Shown: positions 1 through 8,831, numbered from the stretch's first letter. The stretch: 64,000 nucleotides of DNA from Vibrio natriegens NBRC 15636 = ATCC 14048 = DSM 759 (GCF_035621455.1 NZ_CP141822.1:2294001-2358000), one strand, 5' to 3'. A program made the numbers and translations. The notes: a model not told the origin generated them from the letters alone.

Positions 1-78
1 GCCATTTTTACTAGCAACTTTGGTGCCATCCTCTGCACCGTAAGACTGGATGTTCGATGTGTAGGAGGCTATTTCCAT
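1..78 (-). CDS. flaG: FlaG flagellar protein, N-terminal 26 codons (cut by window edge)
   Basis: The first 26 codons on the minus strand begin MEIASYTSNIQSYG, the usual beginning of Vibrio polar FlaG proteins. A good ribosome site (GGAAGGGAG) lies just upstream of the ATG. It follows flaA by 63 bp in the same direction, the order known for the Vibrio polar flagellin locus (flaF-flaB-flaA-flaG-fliD). FlaG family proteins influence filament length. The rest of the gene is outside the window, so the call rests on the short N-terminus and on context. Confidence 0.8.
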   Translation of the reverse strand, partial: MEIASYTSNIQSYGAEDGTKVASKNG

Positions 79-141
79 TACAATCTCCCTTCCAACTTAT
101 GAGCTAACGATAGGGTCTATCGCTTGACTAATCCAGCCTAA

Positions 142-1272
142 TTAGCCCAACAAGCTTAGCGCTGCAGATGGTGACTGCTTCGCTTGTGCCAGGATCGAAG
201 TACTCGCTTGCTGAAGGATTTGCGACTTAGTCATTGCCGTTGTTTCCTTCGCGTAGTCAGTATCTTGAATACGGCTCTTAGACGCATTAACGTTTTCATT
301 AATGTTATCTAAGTTATTGATCGCGTGGTTGAATCGGTTTTGGAAAGCACCAAGAGACGCACGCTGGCTATCTACTGACTTAAGTGCACCGTCGATAACT
401 GCCACAGCTTCTTGAGAGCCAGCTACCGATGTAACGTCGATGTCTTTAACCGTGACGTCTTTAGCATCACCGAAACCAATTTCGCCAGCTAGGTTGCCTG
501 AGAATTCAACTTCACCAGTTACTTTCTGAGAAGAAGCAAATACTTGCAACTTACCGTCTTCACCTACTGACGCTTTCACGTCATCGCTCTGACCGTTGAT
601 GTAAGTCGCTAACTGCTCAAGATCATCGCCTTGCTTCGCGTTGATAGTCAGCTTTTGTTCTTCACCTTGTGTATTGGTGTAGCTCATTTCAAGCTTAGTT
701 TTTTCACCAACAGCCCAAGATGCATCTTTACCTTCTTCTGCAGCGTAGCTCTTACCGCCCATAGCAGAAGTATCAGAACGCAGGCTATCCAAAGAAAGCA
801 TTACTGCTTCACCTGAATCAGCACCGATTTGGAAAGACTGTGTACCGTAAGTACCATTAAGCAGCTTGTTACCACCAAAAGATGTCGTTTCCGCAATACG
901 GTTTAGCTCATCGTTTAAGGCTGTTACTTCTTCCTGAATCGCGACACGTTCTGCTTTTGAGTTAGAACCGTTCGCAGACTGAAGCGAAAGGTCACGCATA
1001 CGCTGTAGGATATTGGTAGATTCATTCATTGCACCTTCAGCAACCTGTGCAACAGAAATACCGTCGTTGGCGTTTTTCACTGCCATGTCCAAGCCACGGC
1101 TTTGCGCGTTCAAGCGGTTTGAAATCTGTAGACCTGCAGCATCGTCTTTCGCGCTATTAATTTTATAGCCCGAAGACAAACGCTCCATTGATTTTTGTTG
1201 ACCTTCAGCGGCCTGATTCAGGTAACGCTGTGCGGTCATCGCAGAAACGTTAGTATTAACGTTAATCGCCAT
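142..1272 (-). CDS. flaA: Polar flagellin FlaA
   Basis: A 376-residue flagellin subunit of the sheathed polar filament. The N-terminal D0/D1 region (about residues 1-150) carries the conserved [20 protein letters not shown] stretch, and the C-terminal D1/D0 helix (about 290-376) ends ALSLLG. The middle part differs most from the two neighbouring flagellins. There is no signal peptide, as expected for type III flagellar export. The start follows a strong AAGGAG ribosome site. It is third of three tandem flagellins and has its own sigma-28 promoter. In V. cholerae flaA is sigma-54 dependent and essential for the filament; I see no sigma-54 site here, so the letter is assigned from gene order in V. 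parahaemolyticus and is less sure than the family. Confidence 0.9.
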   Translation of the reverse strand: MAINVNTNVSAMTAQRYLNQAAEGQQKSMERLSSGYKINSAKDDAAGLQISNRLNAQSRGLDMAVKNANDGISVAQVAEGAMNESTNILQRMRDLSLQSANGSNSKAERVAIQEEVTALNDELNRIAETTSFGGNKLLNGTYGTQSFQIGADSGEAVMLSLDSLRSDTSAMGGKSYAAEEGKDASWAVGEKTKLEMSYTNTQGEEQKLTINAKQGDDLEQLATYINGQSDDVKASVGEDGKLQVFASSQKVTGEVEFSGNLAGEIGFGDAKDVTVKDIDVTSVAGSQEAVAVIDGALKSVDSQRASLGAFQNRFNHAINNLDNINENVNASKSRIQDTDYAKETTAMTKSQILQQASTSILAQAKQSPSAALSLLG

Positions 1273-1298
1273 AGTTGTTCTCCTTAAGGCTTTTGTGA

Positions 1299-1334
1299 AT
1301 GTACCTTCGTGTCTCTCACCTCACTTGGGTACAT
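1299..1334 (-). promoter_or_regulatory. Inverted repeat in flaA mRNA leader
   Basis: Perfect 7-bp arms ATGTACC and GGTACAT enclose 22 bases between the flaA sigma-28 promoter and its ribosome site. It would lie inside the roughly 75-nt leader. A role is inferred only. Confidence 0.4.
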
Positions 1335-1353
1335 CTCATTTCTCTCAATCCCT

Positions 1354-1380
1354 TTAACGGCGATCAATACATATCCTTTA
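1354..1380 (-). promoter_or_regulatory. Sigma-28 (FliA) promoter of flaA
   Basis: Reads TAAA-N15-GCCGTTAA on the minus strand, one mismatch from the FliA consensus TAAA-N15-GCCGATAA, and lies 82 bp upstream of the flaA start codon. Confidence 0.85.
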
Positions 1381-1481
1381 GGAGAATTTCCCATTTTTTT
1401 GCGATTAGTATCCTCTACTTAGAGAAGTGTGACCGGTATCAACTGTGACCAAATTAACTCGTCAGCGTGCTTTCTGCAGAT

Positions 1482-1507
1482 AAAAAAACCCAGCCGAAGC
1501 TGGGTTT
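1482..1507 (-). terminator. Rho-independent terminator of flaB
   Basis: Stem AAACCCAGC/GCTGGGTTT with a TTCG tetraloop on the minus strand, followed by a T run, about 65 bp past the flaB stop. It separates flaB from the flaA promoter, so the flagellins are separate transcription units. Confidence 0.9.
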
Positions 1508-1570
1508 ACTCGCTCATCTCTCACCACGAGCCAATGAGGTTCTCGTCTGGGGTTAATCTGGGTATAACCC

Positions 1571-2704
1571 TTAACCTAGCAGACTTAGCGCTGAGTTCGG
1601 CGCTTGTTTCGCTTGCGCAAGGATTGAGCTTGACGCCTGCGATAGAATTTGTGACTTGGTCATTTCTGTCGTTTCTTTTGCGAAGTCGGTATCTTTAATA
1701 CGGCTCTTCGATGCACTCACGTTCTCGTTAATGTTATCCAAGTTGTTGATTGCATGGTTGAAACGGTTTTGGAATGCACCTAGTTCCGCGCGGTGGCTGT
1801 CTACGTACTTCAGAGCAGCATCAATAATTGCTACTGATTCTTGTGCGCCGCCCACAGAGGTAACATCAATAGAATCAACCGTGACGCTGTTGCCTTTATC
1901 CAGACCTAATTCGCCAGATAGACCACCAGAGAATGACAGTTCGCCTTCCACTTTGTTGTTACCCGCAAAGACTTGCAATTGGCCATCTTCATTCACTGAA
2001 GCTTTTACCAAGTCAGTCTGACCGTTGATGTACGTTGCCAGCTCTTCAATATCGTCGCCTGCTTTCGCATTAACCGAGATTTCTTGCTCTTGACCAAAGC
2101 TGTCTGTCAGACTGATTTTCAGGTCTGATTTATCCGCAGAAACATTCCAGTCTTTACCTTTGCCATTTTCAGCTTGGTAGCTAAGACCGCCCATCATTTG
2201 GTTGTCAGAACGCATATCTTTCAGCTCAAGCATGACTGCTTCGCCATTGTCTGCGCCGATTTGGAACGATTTGGTGCCGTATGTGCCGTTAAGAAGTTTG
2301 TTACCACCAAATGAAGTGGTTTCCGCGATACGGTTAAGCTCGTCGTTCAGTGCCGTTACTTCTTCCTGAATTGCAACACGTTCTGCTTTTGAGTTAGAAC
2401 CGTTTGCAGATTGAAGTGACAGGTCACGCATACGTTGCAGTATGTTGGTTGTCTCGTTCATTGCACCTTCAGCAGTTTGTGCAACAGAGATACCGTCATT
2501 CGCGTTGCGAACAGCCACATCCAGACCACGGCTTTGCACATTCAAACGGTTCGAGATTTGAAGGCCAGCTGCATCATCTTTTGCACTGTTGATTTTAAAG
2601 CCTGTAGACAGACGCTCCATCGACGTTTGTTGAGCTGAGTTTGCATTGTTAAGGTAACGCTGAGCGGTCATCGCTGATACGTTTGTGTTTACAGTCACTG
2701 CCAT
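1571..2704 (-). CDS. flaB: Polar flagellin FlaB
   Basis: A 377-residue flagellin, very similar to FlaA over the N- and C-terminal domains ([14 protein letters not shown] near the start, ALSLLG at the end) and divergent in the centre. An open frame extends 19 codons further upstream, but the internal ATG at 2704 has a GGAG site at proper spacing and aligns with the MA(I/V)TVNTN start of the other flagellins, so that start was chosen. It is the second gene of the flaF-flaB-flaA set, with its own sigma-28 promoter, leader hairpin and terminator. Vibrios usually carry several flagellins that are partly redundant in the filament. Confidence 0.9.
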   Translation of the reverse strand: MAVTVNTNVSAMTAQRYLNNANSAQQTSMERLSTGFKINSAKDDAAGLQISNRLNVQSRGLDVAVRNANDGISVAQTAEGAMNETTNILQRMRDLSLQSANGSNSKAERVAIQEEVTALNDELNRIAETTSFGGNKLLNGTYGTKSFQIGADNGEAVMLELKDMRSDNQMMGGLSYQAENGKGKDWNVSADKSDLKISLTDSFGQEQEISVNAKAGDDIEELATYINGQTDLVKASVNEDGQLQVFAGNNKVEGELSFSGGLSGELGLDKGNSVTVDSIDVTSVGGAQESVAIIDAALKYVDSHRAELGAFQNRFNHAINNLDNINENVSASKSRIKDTDFAKETTEMTKSQILSQASSSILAQAKQAPNSALSLLG

Positions 2705-2736
2705 GGTGATTTCTCCAATTGATTTTCCGGTGTAGC

Positions 2737-2759
2737 GGTTTCCGACGTCTCGGAAAACC
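2737..2759 (-). promoter_or_regulatory. Strong hairpin in flaB mRNA leader
   Basis: On the minus strand GGTTTTCCGA and TCGGAAACC pair around a GACG loop, with one bulged T. It lies about 20 bases after the expected transcription start and about 20 bases before the ribosome site. Function unknown. Confidence 0.5.
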
Positions 2760-2785
2760 AAGTAGTTCTCTCAAAGTTACTTTTA

Positions 2786-2812
2786 TTAACGACGCACAAT
2801 CTGATTTCTTTA
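2786..2812 (-). promoter_or_regulatory. Sigma-28 (FliA) promoter of flaB
   Basis: TAAA-N15-GTCGTTAA on the minus strand, two mismatches in the -10 element compared with the FliA consensus, 82 bp upstream of the chosen flaB start. That spacing equals the flaA promoter-to-start distance. Confidence 0.75.
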
Positions 2813-2966
2813 GGAAAAATGTTCGATTTTTTTAGAAAAAGTTCATATTTAGGGGGGATCGTGACGAAATAGGTAAAAAAGACAAAAAACGTTAAATTTT
2901 CACTAAAGCTTCTTTTTCACCTGTCGATACAGGCAGTTTTTTTCTAAATTTTAAACGGGAATGACA

Positions 2967-4100
2967 TTACCCCAGTAAAGACAAAACCAGATTTGGCGCT
3001 TGTTTCGCTTGAGCAAGAATAGAAGTACTGACCTGTTGTAAAATCTGCTGTTTGACCATTTGTGTGGTTTCTTTGGCATAGTCGGTGTCTAAAATTCGAC
3101 TATTAGAAGCTGCCACATTCTCATGAATGTTATCTAAGTTATTTATCGCATGATTAAAACGGTTTTGATAGGCACCGAGCTCGGCACGGTGACTATCCAC
3201 ATACTTCATTGCCGTATCCAGAACCGCCACGGCTTGCTGCGCACCACCAACGCTGGTGACATCAATGCTATCGACTGCTTGATAACCTTTTAGCTCCAAA
3301 CCCAACTCGTTCGCCAAATCGCCGGAAAATGAAATCGTGCCAGACGTTTCTTTGCCAGCCATAAAGATCTGTAATTGCCCATCTTCATTCACTGACGCTG
3401 ACACTTTGTCGGTTTGACCATTTATGTACGTGGCTAAAGTTTCAATGTCGTCACCGGCTTGCGCGCTAATATGGACTTGCTCTGTTTCACCCAAGCGGTT
3501 AACAAAGGACATGGTAAGCTCGTTTGAGTCATTCTTCACTTTCCAATCAGACCCTGCTCTACCCCGCGAAATGTAACTGAATCCACCCATATCTAGCCCA
3601 TCAGTACGCATAGACTTTAATTCAACTTGTACCGCTTCTCCTGAAGCCGCGCCAATCTGAAACGCTGATTTACCGAAGCTGCCATTGAGCAATCTGCGTC
3701 CACCAAACGAAGTGGTTTCCGCGATACGATTCAGTTCATCATTCAATGCGCTGACTTCTTCTTGCAATGCCATACGTTCTGCATTGCTGTTTGAACCATT
3801 TGCCGACTGTAAGGAGAGATCTCGCATACGCTGCATAATATTAGTGACTTCATTCATTGCGCCTTCAGCGGTCTGCATGATTGAAATACCATCGTTTGCA
3901 TTACGAACGGCGACATCCAGACCACGCATTTGCGCTTGTAAGCGATTAGAAATCTGCAAACCTGCGGCATCATCCTTCGCGCTGTTAATGCGCTTGCCTG
4001 AAGACAAACGCTCCATGGATTGGTTCAACATATCCGTTGCGTTAGTTAAATGACGCTGTGCCACCAGAGCTGAAATATTGGTATTAACGGTGATAGCCAC
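2967..4100 (-). CDS. flaF: Polar flagellin FlaF
   Basis: A 377-residue flagellin that starts [18 protein letters not shown] and ends LVLSLLG. It is the most divergent of the three: it lacks the common [12 protein letters not shown] start and has ARG-rich central differences. The chosen start is GTG at 4100, nine bases after GGAG and matching the start of the paralogues; a TTG five codons upstream overlaps the ribosome site and is less likely. It heads the flagellin row and has the best sigma-28 promoter of the three. The letter F follows the V. parahaemolyticus order flaF-flaB-flaA and is an inference from synteny. Confidence 0.85.
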   Translation of the reverse strand: MAITVNTNISALVAQRHLTNATDMLNQSMERLSSGKRINSAKDDAAGLQISNRLQAQMRGLDVAVRNANDGISIMQTAEGAMNEVTNIMQRMRDLSLQSANGSNSNAERMALQEEVSALNDELNRIAETTSFGGRRLLNGSFGKSAFQIGAASGEAVQVELKSMRTDGLDMGGFSYISRGRAGSDWKVKNDSNELTMSFVNRLGETEQVHISAQAGDDIETLATYINGQTDKVSASVNEDGQLQIFMAGKETSGTISFSGDLANELGLELKGYQAVDSIDVTSVGGAQQAVAVLDTAMKYVDSHRAELGAYQNRFNHAINNLDNIHENVAASNSRILDTDYAKETTQMVKQQILQQVSTSILAQAKQAPNLVLSLLG

Positions 4101-4111
4101 AAATATGTGCT

Positions 4112-4132
4112 CCAATAAGATGAAGGTATTGG
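4112..4132 (-). promoter_or_regulatory. Inverted repeat at flaF 5' end overlapping the ribosome site
   Basis: Perfect 6-bp arms CCAATA/TATTGG with a 9-base loop. The downstream arm runs into the GGAG ribosome site of flaF, and the upstream arm sits at the expected transcription start. It could mask the ribosome site in RNA or be a DNA operator. Confidence 0.4.
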
Positions 4133-4136
4133 ATAT

Positions 4137-4163
4137 TTATCGGCCGGATTCTTGGAAGGTTTA
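4137..4163 (-). promoter_or_regulatory. Sigma-28 (FliA) promoter of flaF
   Basis: TAAA-N15-GCCGATAA on the minus strand, an exact match to the enterobacterial FliA consensus, 36 bp upstream of the GTG start. Confidence 0.92.
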
Positions 4164-4220
4164 GTGCTTTTAGAAATAGGATTACGAGCAAAAAGATAGG
4201 ATGCGGGAAAGATCCAGAAA

Positions 4221-4247
4221 ATAAAAAGCTCTCCGGTTGGAGAGCTT
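4221..4247 (-). terminator. Terminator of the DyP peroxidase gene
   Basis: Minus-strand stem AAGCTCTCC/GGAGAGCTT with an AACC loop, followed by TTTTTATTTT, 20 bp past the peroxidase stop. It closes the yfeZ-yfeX unit just before the flaF promoter. Confidence 0.9.
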
Positions 4248-4266
4248 CAAAATTACCGGCTTAGAA

Positions 4267-5169
4267 TTACTTAATCGCAAGTTCCGCCAGCATAGCCTGA
4301 GATGGCGCAAAGAAGTACGCACCAGTGACGGCTTTAGTAAAGCGCAGAAGCTGGTCGGTTTTACCATCCGTCACACCGTACATGCTCTCAAGCATCACTT
4401 TAATGTTATGCAGTGTATGACAGTAGCAGATGAACAACAGGCCATGAGCCCCCGTCACGGTGCCGTATGGCAAACTGTGACGAACGATCTTCAGGCCTTT
4501 ACCTTCTTCTTTGATGTCTACACGGCCAACGTGCGACGCAGCCGGCACATCATCCAACTCAACAGAATCTGGCTTAGTACGGCCAATCACTTTCTCTTGT
4601 GCTTTTACGTTCAAACGATTCCATGCAGGAAGGTTGTGTTCGAAACGCTGAGCCATTACGTAGCTACCACCAGCAAATGGGCCTTCTTTAATCAAGGCAA
4701 CTTCAGCTCGTGCTTCACCTTCTGGGTTCTCTGTGCCATCGATAAAGTCAGTCATATCACGAGCGTCCAGGTAACGGTAGCCATACGTTTCATCAACGAC
4801 AGTCACATCTTCTGCCGTGTCGACCAGGAATTTACGCAGAACATAAAAATGTAAATCGTGACGAGTTGAGTGGCAGTGAATGAGCACATCAACATCGCTT
4901 GCTGGCGCCACAACATCCCCTTCCCCTAACTGTGGGAAGTCAATCAACTCTTCAGGCGCATCGATATTTAAGTGCTGCCAGAATGATTTTGTGAATGCGA
5001 TAGATAGTGTGAGGTCAGCACCTGGTTGGCTGTTATTTAGCTCTTCAACCAGCTCTGGAAGGGCTTTTAGCTTCGCCAATACGTTTTCACGGTTTTGGTT
5101 TACTTTCAGTTGAGTGTACAGTGCAAATGGTCCTGCTTCTGGCACAATTGCCGTTTGAGCTTGTAACAT
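4267..5169 (-). CDS. yfeX: DyP-type haem peroxidase (YfeX-like)
   Basis: A 300-residue dye-decolorising peroxidase. The family motif GxxDG is seen here as DFIDGTENP with Asp144; the likely proximal haem ligand is His213 in ASHVG, and the distal Arg is Arg230 in IVRHSLPYG. There is no Tat or Sec signal, so it is the cytoplasmic YfeX type, not the exported EfeB type. The start at 5169 (MLQAQTAIVPEAGP) has GAGG upstream; the frame stays open 31 codons further but into the preceding gene. It follows a DUF2919 gene, as yfeX and yfeZ lie near each other in E. coli. YfeX-type enzymes oxidise porphyrinogens and dyes with peroxide; the physiological substrate is not settled. Confidence 0.9.
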   Translation of the reverse strand: MLQAQTAIVPEAGPFALYTQLKVNQNRENVLAKLKALPELVEELNNSQPGADLTLSIAFTKSFWQHLNIDAPEELIDFPQLGEGDVVAPASDVDVLIHCHSTRHDLHFYVLRKFLVDTAEDVTVVDETYGYRYLDARDMTDFIDGTENPEGEARAEVALIKEGPFAGGSYVMAQRFEHNLPAWNRLNVKAQEKVIGRTKPDSVELDDVPAASHVGRVDIKEEGKGLKIVRHSLPYGTVTGAHGLLFICYCHTLHNIKVMLESMYGVTDGKTDQLLRFTKAVTGAYFFAPSQAMLAELAIK

Positions 5170-5215
5170 TGAGGTTTCCTCTATACTTTGCCCCTGTGCG
5201 GGAAGTTGTTGATTT

Positions 5216-5701
5216 TTAATTCTTTGAAGACTGTTCTTTATTATGCTCAAATTGTGGCACATTAAAACAGTCTTTTACCCACCTTCCGTTCAAAAGGTAG
5301 ATCATAAACCAGGTAATTAAGGTGATGGTAAGAGCGTTTGCCCAATTGAATACACCATGTTCCAGGTAGACATGATACATGGTCTGAGCAAGCTGAATAC
5401 TACACAAGATCAAGGTCACCTCTCGCCCGTAGCTCATCACTTTGTTCACCCATTTTCGGTCTGGCTGGCGTAAACCCATCAACCACATCAATAGTAAGCT
5501 GGGAACACCGGCTAACAAACCCAAATACAGTGTGCTCGAATCTGGATAAACAATCGACAGCAGTTTACTTCCACTCTCCCGGCTCACACCTGCCATGGCA
5601 AACACCACCCAAGATCGGGCAAGAAACATCCACCCTAACCAAACAAAAATAGGCGCTTTTAAAAAGCCATGAGCGTCATATTGATCAAATGCGTAGCGCA
5701 C
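5216..5701 (-). CDS. yfeZ: DUF2919 inner-membrane protein (YfeZ-like)
   Basis: A 161-residue protein with about four hydrophobic segments (residues 17-36, 58-75, 93-112 and 120-137), charged turns, and a hydrophilic C-terminal tail. It fits the DUF2919/YfeZ inner-membrane family, whose function is unknown. It lies 46 bp upstream of the DyP peroxidase in the same direction and probably shares its transcript, which repeats the yfeZ/yfeX association of enteric bacteria. The family call rests on overall look and context, without one diagnostic motif. Confidence 0.7.
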   Translation of the reverse strand: MRYAFDQYDAHGFLKAPIFVWLGWMFLARSWVVFAMAGVSRESGSKLLSIVYPDSSTLYLGLLAGVPSLLLMWLMGLRQPDRKWVNKVMSYGREVTLILCSIQLAQTMYHVYLEHGVFNWANALTITLITWFMIYLLNGRWVKDCFNVPQFEHNKEQSSKN

Positions 5702-5921
5702 AATATCTTCTTCTTTAATAACTTACTGTGGTCACTTTACCTGATCGCAGCGAAACTGCAACGCAAGTACCTCCCGCCGGTAATAAAGCCTCACACCCCG
5801 CGCAAAAAGCGAAATCTTGTTCAGAGAACTTGCGCTCTACGGTTCATTTCAACCAACTTGGCGAGTAGACTAGGCTTAAGTAATTTCAAACGCAGGCTCC
5901 TAGCGCCGAGTAAATAAAAAC

Positions 5922-6278
5922 ATGAAAAAGAAAAATACAGCAGCTCCCGTTCCTTCCCAAGAAACTCAGAACGAAGCAATGAACATTGCCAGAGCGACTC
6001 AGAAACCAGGGCAAACAAAGGAACAAACCAAACTCATTGCTCAGGGTATCGAGAAAGGCATTGCGTTGTATAAAAAACAACAAAAAGAGCGAAGCCGCCA
6101 AGCAGACAAAGCGAAAAAGAAACAGCAAAGAGAAAAACAACGCGAGACCGAAGAACAAACACAACACGAGCCTCAAACTGCGGTAGAGTCCTCAACGGCT
6201 AAATCATCCGCGCTGCCATGGGTGCTCCTTGTTCTCAGTTGGATTGGCTTCGCCGCCACTATTTTCATGGGAAAATAA
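5922..6278 (+). CDS. DUF2956 small membrane-anchored protein
   Basis: A 118-residue protein. The first 90 residues are highly charged (Lys, Arg, Gln and Glu rich, with a likely coiled helix at about 45-80); a single C-terminal hydrophobic segment (about 98-115) ends FMGK. This tail-anchored layout and the N-terminal wording fit the DUF2956 family found in Vibrio and relatives. No function is known. The next lipoprotein gene starts one base after its stop, so the two are surely cotranscribed and the products may meet at the inner membrane. Confidence 0.75.
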   Translation: MKKKNTAAPVPSQETQNEAMNIARATQKPGQTKEQTKLIAQGIEKGIALYKKQQKERSRQADKAKKKQQREKQRETEEQTQHEPQTAVESSTAKSSALPWVLLVLSWIGFAATIFMGK

Positions 6279-6279
6279 T

Positions 6280-6609
6280 ATGCTTCGAATCATTGTCGCC
6301 ATATCAATCTTTACTCTCTTTGGCTGCTCATCGACACCTCTCAATCCTCACGATAAAAGCCAACAGGTCGAAGTGCGGATTGATGGCCAGTTCGACCCTG
6401 CTCAGTGCGAGTACCTTGGTGAAGTAACTGGCGATGAAGGGCATTGGTATAGCTACCTGTTCTACAGCAATGATGGCATGATAAAAGGTGCGGTTAACGA
6501 CCTAAAAAACAACGCGATGGTCATGGGTGCCGATACGGTATTTATGGTGTCTCCTCAATATTTCGTCACGTCTTTCAACCTGTTAGGTGTTGCCTACCGC
6601 TGCAAGTAA
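6280..6609 (+). CDS. DUF4156 outer-membrane or periplasmic lipoprotein
   Basis: A 109-residue protein with a lipoprotein signal peptide: hydrophobic residues 3-14 then LFGC with Cys16 as the lipidation site. The mature part has YLGEVTGDEGHWYSYLF and a C-terminal VAYRCK, fitting the DUF4156 family (YafY/YfjS-like small lipoproteins of unknown role). The residue after Cys16 is Ser, which does not retain the protein in the inner membrane, so outer-membrane sorting is likely. The start at 6280 was chosen because it gives a proper signal peptide; the frame is open further upstream inside the preceding gene. Confidence 0.75.
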   Translation: MLRIIVAISIFTLFGCSSTPLNPHDKSQQVEVRIDGQFDPAQCEYLGEVTGDEGHWYSYLFYSNDGMIKGAVNDLKNNAMVMGADTVFMVSPQYFVTSFNLLGVAYRCK

Positions 6610-6652
6610 TGCATGTTGCCTATTCAGGAAATTTATCTCCTGCCTCGACAGA

Positions 6653-6678
6653 TAAAAAAAGCCAGCAATTGCTGGCTT
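6653..6678 (-). terminator. Terminator of the HTH gene
   Basis: GCCAGC/GCTGGC stem around AATT followed on the minus strand by seven T bases. The stem overlaps the stop codon of the HTH gene. On the plus strand it could also slow readthrough from the lipoprotein gene. Confidence 0.85.
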
Positions 6679-6964
6679 ATGCACGAAATCCAAGGCTACT
6701 AGCGATATCACGCTCTCGCTCCAGAACCCATTGACTATCAAAAGGTCCCCAATCCGAAAGTTGGTAATAGCCGTCATTGTGACGTCGACCATCTTGAACA
6801 AATATAAGCTCGATGCCGATACCCGGTAATGCCTTGAGTACATCTTGAATTGTACGTCGAGGCCAACCCGTTTGTTCGATTAATTTTGGTACATTTGGCC
6901 TTTCCAGGCTTTCGACCAACAAGGCCAAATATAACCGCCTTGCAAAAACAGGACTCAACTCCAT
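6677..6964 (-). CDS. Small winged helix-turn-helix protein
   Basis: A 95-residue protein whose residues about 25-50 (VPKLIEQTGWPRRTIQDVLKAL) form a clear helix-turn-helix, followed by a beta wing (GIELIFVQDGRRHNDGYYQL). It resembles the small winged-HTH proteins of Vibrio and Shewanella (possibly Pfam HTH_43). The start at 6964 has AGGAGG five bases upstream; a GTG two codons earlier overlaps that site. It is alone in its unit, facing away from yffB-dapE. Target and effector are unknown. Confidence 0.7.
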   Translation of the reverse strand: MELSPVFARRLYLALLVESLERPNVPKLIEQTGWPRRTIQDVLKALPGIGIELIFVQDGRRHNDGYYQLSDWGPFDSQWVLERERDIASSLGFRA

Positions 6965-7293
6965 TGACACCTCCTAAACTTGTGCTGAATCATTATTTCG
7001 TTTTTGCACAGAGAGATGTTGCGTTTGATCAATAACTCGACTTATCCACCCTTTTTTGGTGTCTTTTTACTCAAATTCCTACAAGTTAATTCCCATTTAC
7101 GCTCATTCTGTAAGTTATCAACGTTTCCAACTCGGCAATTTGGCGTGCTTCGAGGTCATAAATTATTTTGTTTCGCATTTTGTCAGTTTGATTGCTTCTT
7201 GGTAGGATGCGGTACACAGCCCAAAATTGCTTGAGCACCAGAGAATCTCAGCCTCTGTGCATAAAAACAAAGTAAAGATAAAAGGAAACAATT
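6965..7293. other. Divergent intergenic region, HTH gene and yffB
   Basis: 329 bp with no convincing gene. It must hold the promoters of the HTH gene (left) and the yffB-dapE unit (right). Near its right end an imperfect inverted repeat, GCACcAGAG with CTCTGTGC (7235-7260), lies 33 bp before the yffB start. No known operator was recognised. Confidence 0.5.
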
Positions 7294-7644
7294 ATGACGA
7301 TTACCATGTTCGGTATCCCAAACTGCGACACAATTAAAAAAGCCAAGAAATGGTTAGAAGCGGAAGATATCGCGTATGAGTTTCATGACTACCGCAAACA
7401 AGGCGTAGATGAAGCATTGGTGACAGAATTTTGTGATGCTCTAGGCTGGGAAAACGTGCTCAACAAACGTGGTACCACTTTCCGCCAGTTGACTCAGGAA
7501 CAGAAAGATTCTCTGAATGAAGAAAATGCTATCAAGCTGCTAGTGGAAAACCCAGCGATGATTAAGCGTCCAATTTTAAAAGTGAATGATCAGCTCCATA
7601 TTGGTTTTAAAGCTGATCAATACACAACGATTTTTAACTCATAA
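7294..7644 (+). CDS. yffB: ArsC/Spx-family reductase YffB
   Basis: A 116-residue thioredoxin-fold protein of the ArsC-like family. It begins MTITMFGIPNCDTIKKAKKWL, with one N-terminal Cys at position 11 where true glutaredoxin-type arsenate reductases also have their active Cys, and ends with the conserved RPILKVNDQLHIGF strand. It precedes dapE by 18 bp, exactly as yffB precedes dapE in E. coli. YffB-type proteins interact with glutathione; the substrate is not established, and arsenate is unlikely since the CSxSR motif is absent. AAGGAAAC lies before the ATG. Confidence 0.85.
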   Translation: MTITMFGIPNCDTIKKAKKWLEAEDIAYEFHDYRKQGVDEALVTEFCDALGWENVLNKRGTTFRQLTQEQKDSLNEENAIKLLVENPAMIKRPILKVNDQLHIGFKADQYTTIFNS

Positions 7645-7662
7645 ATTAAGGAACACTCAAGG

Positions 7663-8799
7663 ATGACAGACAGTCCAGTACTGGCTCTTGCGAAAGACCT
7701 AATCAGCAGACAATCCGTAACGCCTGAAGACGCGGGCTGCCAGGACTTAATGATCGAGCGACTAAAAGCGCTTGGTTTTGAAATTGAAGTCATGGTGTTT
7801 GAAGATACAACCAACTTTTGGGCTCGCCGTGGTACCGAAGCACCGCTATTTGCCTTTGCTGGCCACACTGACGTAGTACCTGCGGGCAAGCTTGAGCAAT
7901 GGGATACGCATCCATTTGAGCCAACAATAATCGATGGCTACCTGCACGGTCGCGGTGCGGCGGATATGAAAGGCTCTCTGGCGGCAATGGTTGTCGCTGT
8001 GGAACGTTTTATTGCAGAGAACCCTGATCATAAAGGCTCTATCGGCTTTTTGATTACTTCAGATGAAGAAGGGCCTTTCATCAACGGTACCGTTCGCGTG
8101 GTAGAAGCGCTGATGGAACGTGGTGAAAATATTGATATGTGTATCGTGGGTGAACCTTCAAGTACCGAGATCGTTGGTGATGTCGTGAAAAATGGTCGCC
8201 GTGGTTCAATCACTGGTGATCTGACGGTTAAAGGTACTCAGGGACACGTGGCTTACCCACATCTGGCTAATAACCCTGTTCACTCTTCTCTGTTAGCCAT
8301 TCACGAGTTAGCAACAACGGAATGGGATAAAGGTAACGACTACTTCCCGCCAACCAGCTTCCAGATTCCGAACGTGTCGGCAGGTACTGGTGCTTCAAAC
8401 GTCATTCCGGGCGAGTTCAATGTTCAATTCAACCTGCGTTTTAGCACAGAGCTGAATAACGACACTATTGTTCAAAGAGTGACAGAAACGCTAGACAAGC
8501 ATGCCCTGGACTATGAGCTGAACTGGACGTTCAACGGTGACCCATTCTTAACCGACACAGGCGCGTTGCTGGATGCCGTCGTCGCAGCAGTGAATGAAGT
8601 AAACCACACCAAACCAGCGCTACTGACAACTGGCGGAACTTCGGATGGCCGTTTTATTGCTCGAATGGGTGGCCAAGTCGTGGAACTTGGTCCTGTGAAT
8701 GCAACCATTCATAAAGTGAACGAGTGCGTGAAAGTCGATGACTTAGAAAAGTTAACGGACATGTACCAAAATACGCTTAAGCATTTATTGGCGAAGTAA
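7663..8799 (+). CDS. dapE: Succinyl-diaminopimelate desuccinylase DapE
   Basis: A 378-residue M20-family zinc hydrolase that removes succinate from N-succinyl-LL-2,6-diaminopimelate in the lysine and meso-diaminopimelate pathway. The metal and catalytic motifs are all present: [23 protein letters not shown] (bridging Asp), SDEEGP (catalytic and metal Glu), GEPSSTE, and a C-terminal metal His in NATIHKVNE. Length equals the family norm. It is cotranscribed with yffB and probably with the downstream M15 peptidase. dapA of the same pathway lies 2 kb away on the other strand. Confidence 0.96.
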   Translation: MTDSPVLALAKDLISRQSVTPEDAGCQDLMIERLKALGFEIEVMVFEDTTNFWARRGTEAPLFAFAGHTDVVPAGKLEQWDTHPFEPTIIDGYLHGRGAADMKGSLAAMVVAVERFIAENPDHKGSIGFLITSDEEGPFINGTVRVVEALMERGENIDMCIVGEPSSTEIVGDVVKNGRRGSITGDLTVKGTQGHVAYPHLANNPVHSSLLAIHELATTEWDKGNDYFPPTSFQIPNVSAGTGASNVIPGEFNVQFNLRFSTELNNDTIVQRVTETLDKHALDYELNWTFNGDPFLTDTGALLDAVVAAVNEVNHTKPALLTTGGTSDGRFIARMGGQVVELGPVNATIHKVNECVKVDDLEKLTDMYQNTLKHLLAK

Positions 8800-8831
8800 T
8801 CGGCCGCTAACAGCCAGTTAACGAGAACAAC

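Noticed and set aside
631..816. Plus-strand open frames inside the flagellin genes
   Set aside because: They are antisense to well-conserved flagellin sequence and resemble no protein; shadows of coding bias.
1273..1480. Sigma-54 promoter for flaA, expected from V. cholerae
   Set aside because: No GG-N10-GC core with TGGCAC/TTGC surroundings was found; the sigma-28 site explains the gene better.
2920..2933. CCTGT/ACAGG hairpin after flaF as a terminator
   Set aside because: On the minus strand, the direction of flaF, no T run follows; the T run is on the plus strand where no gene needs it.
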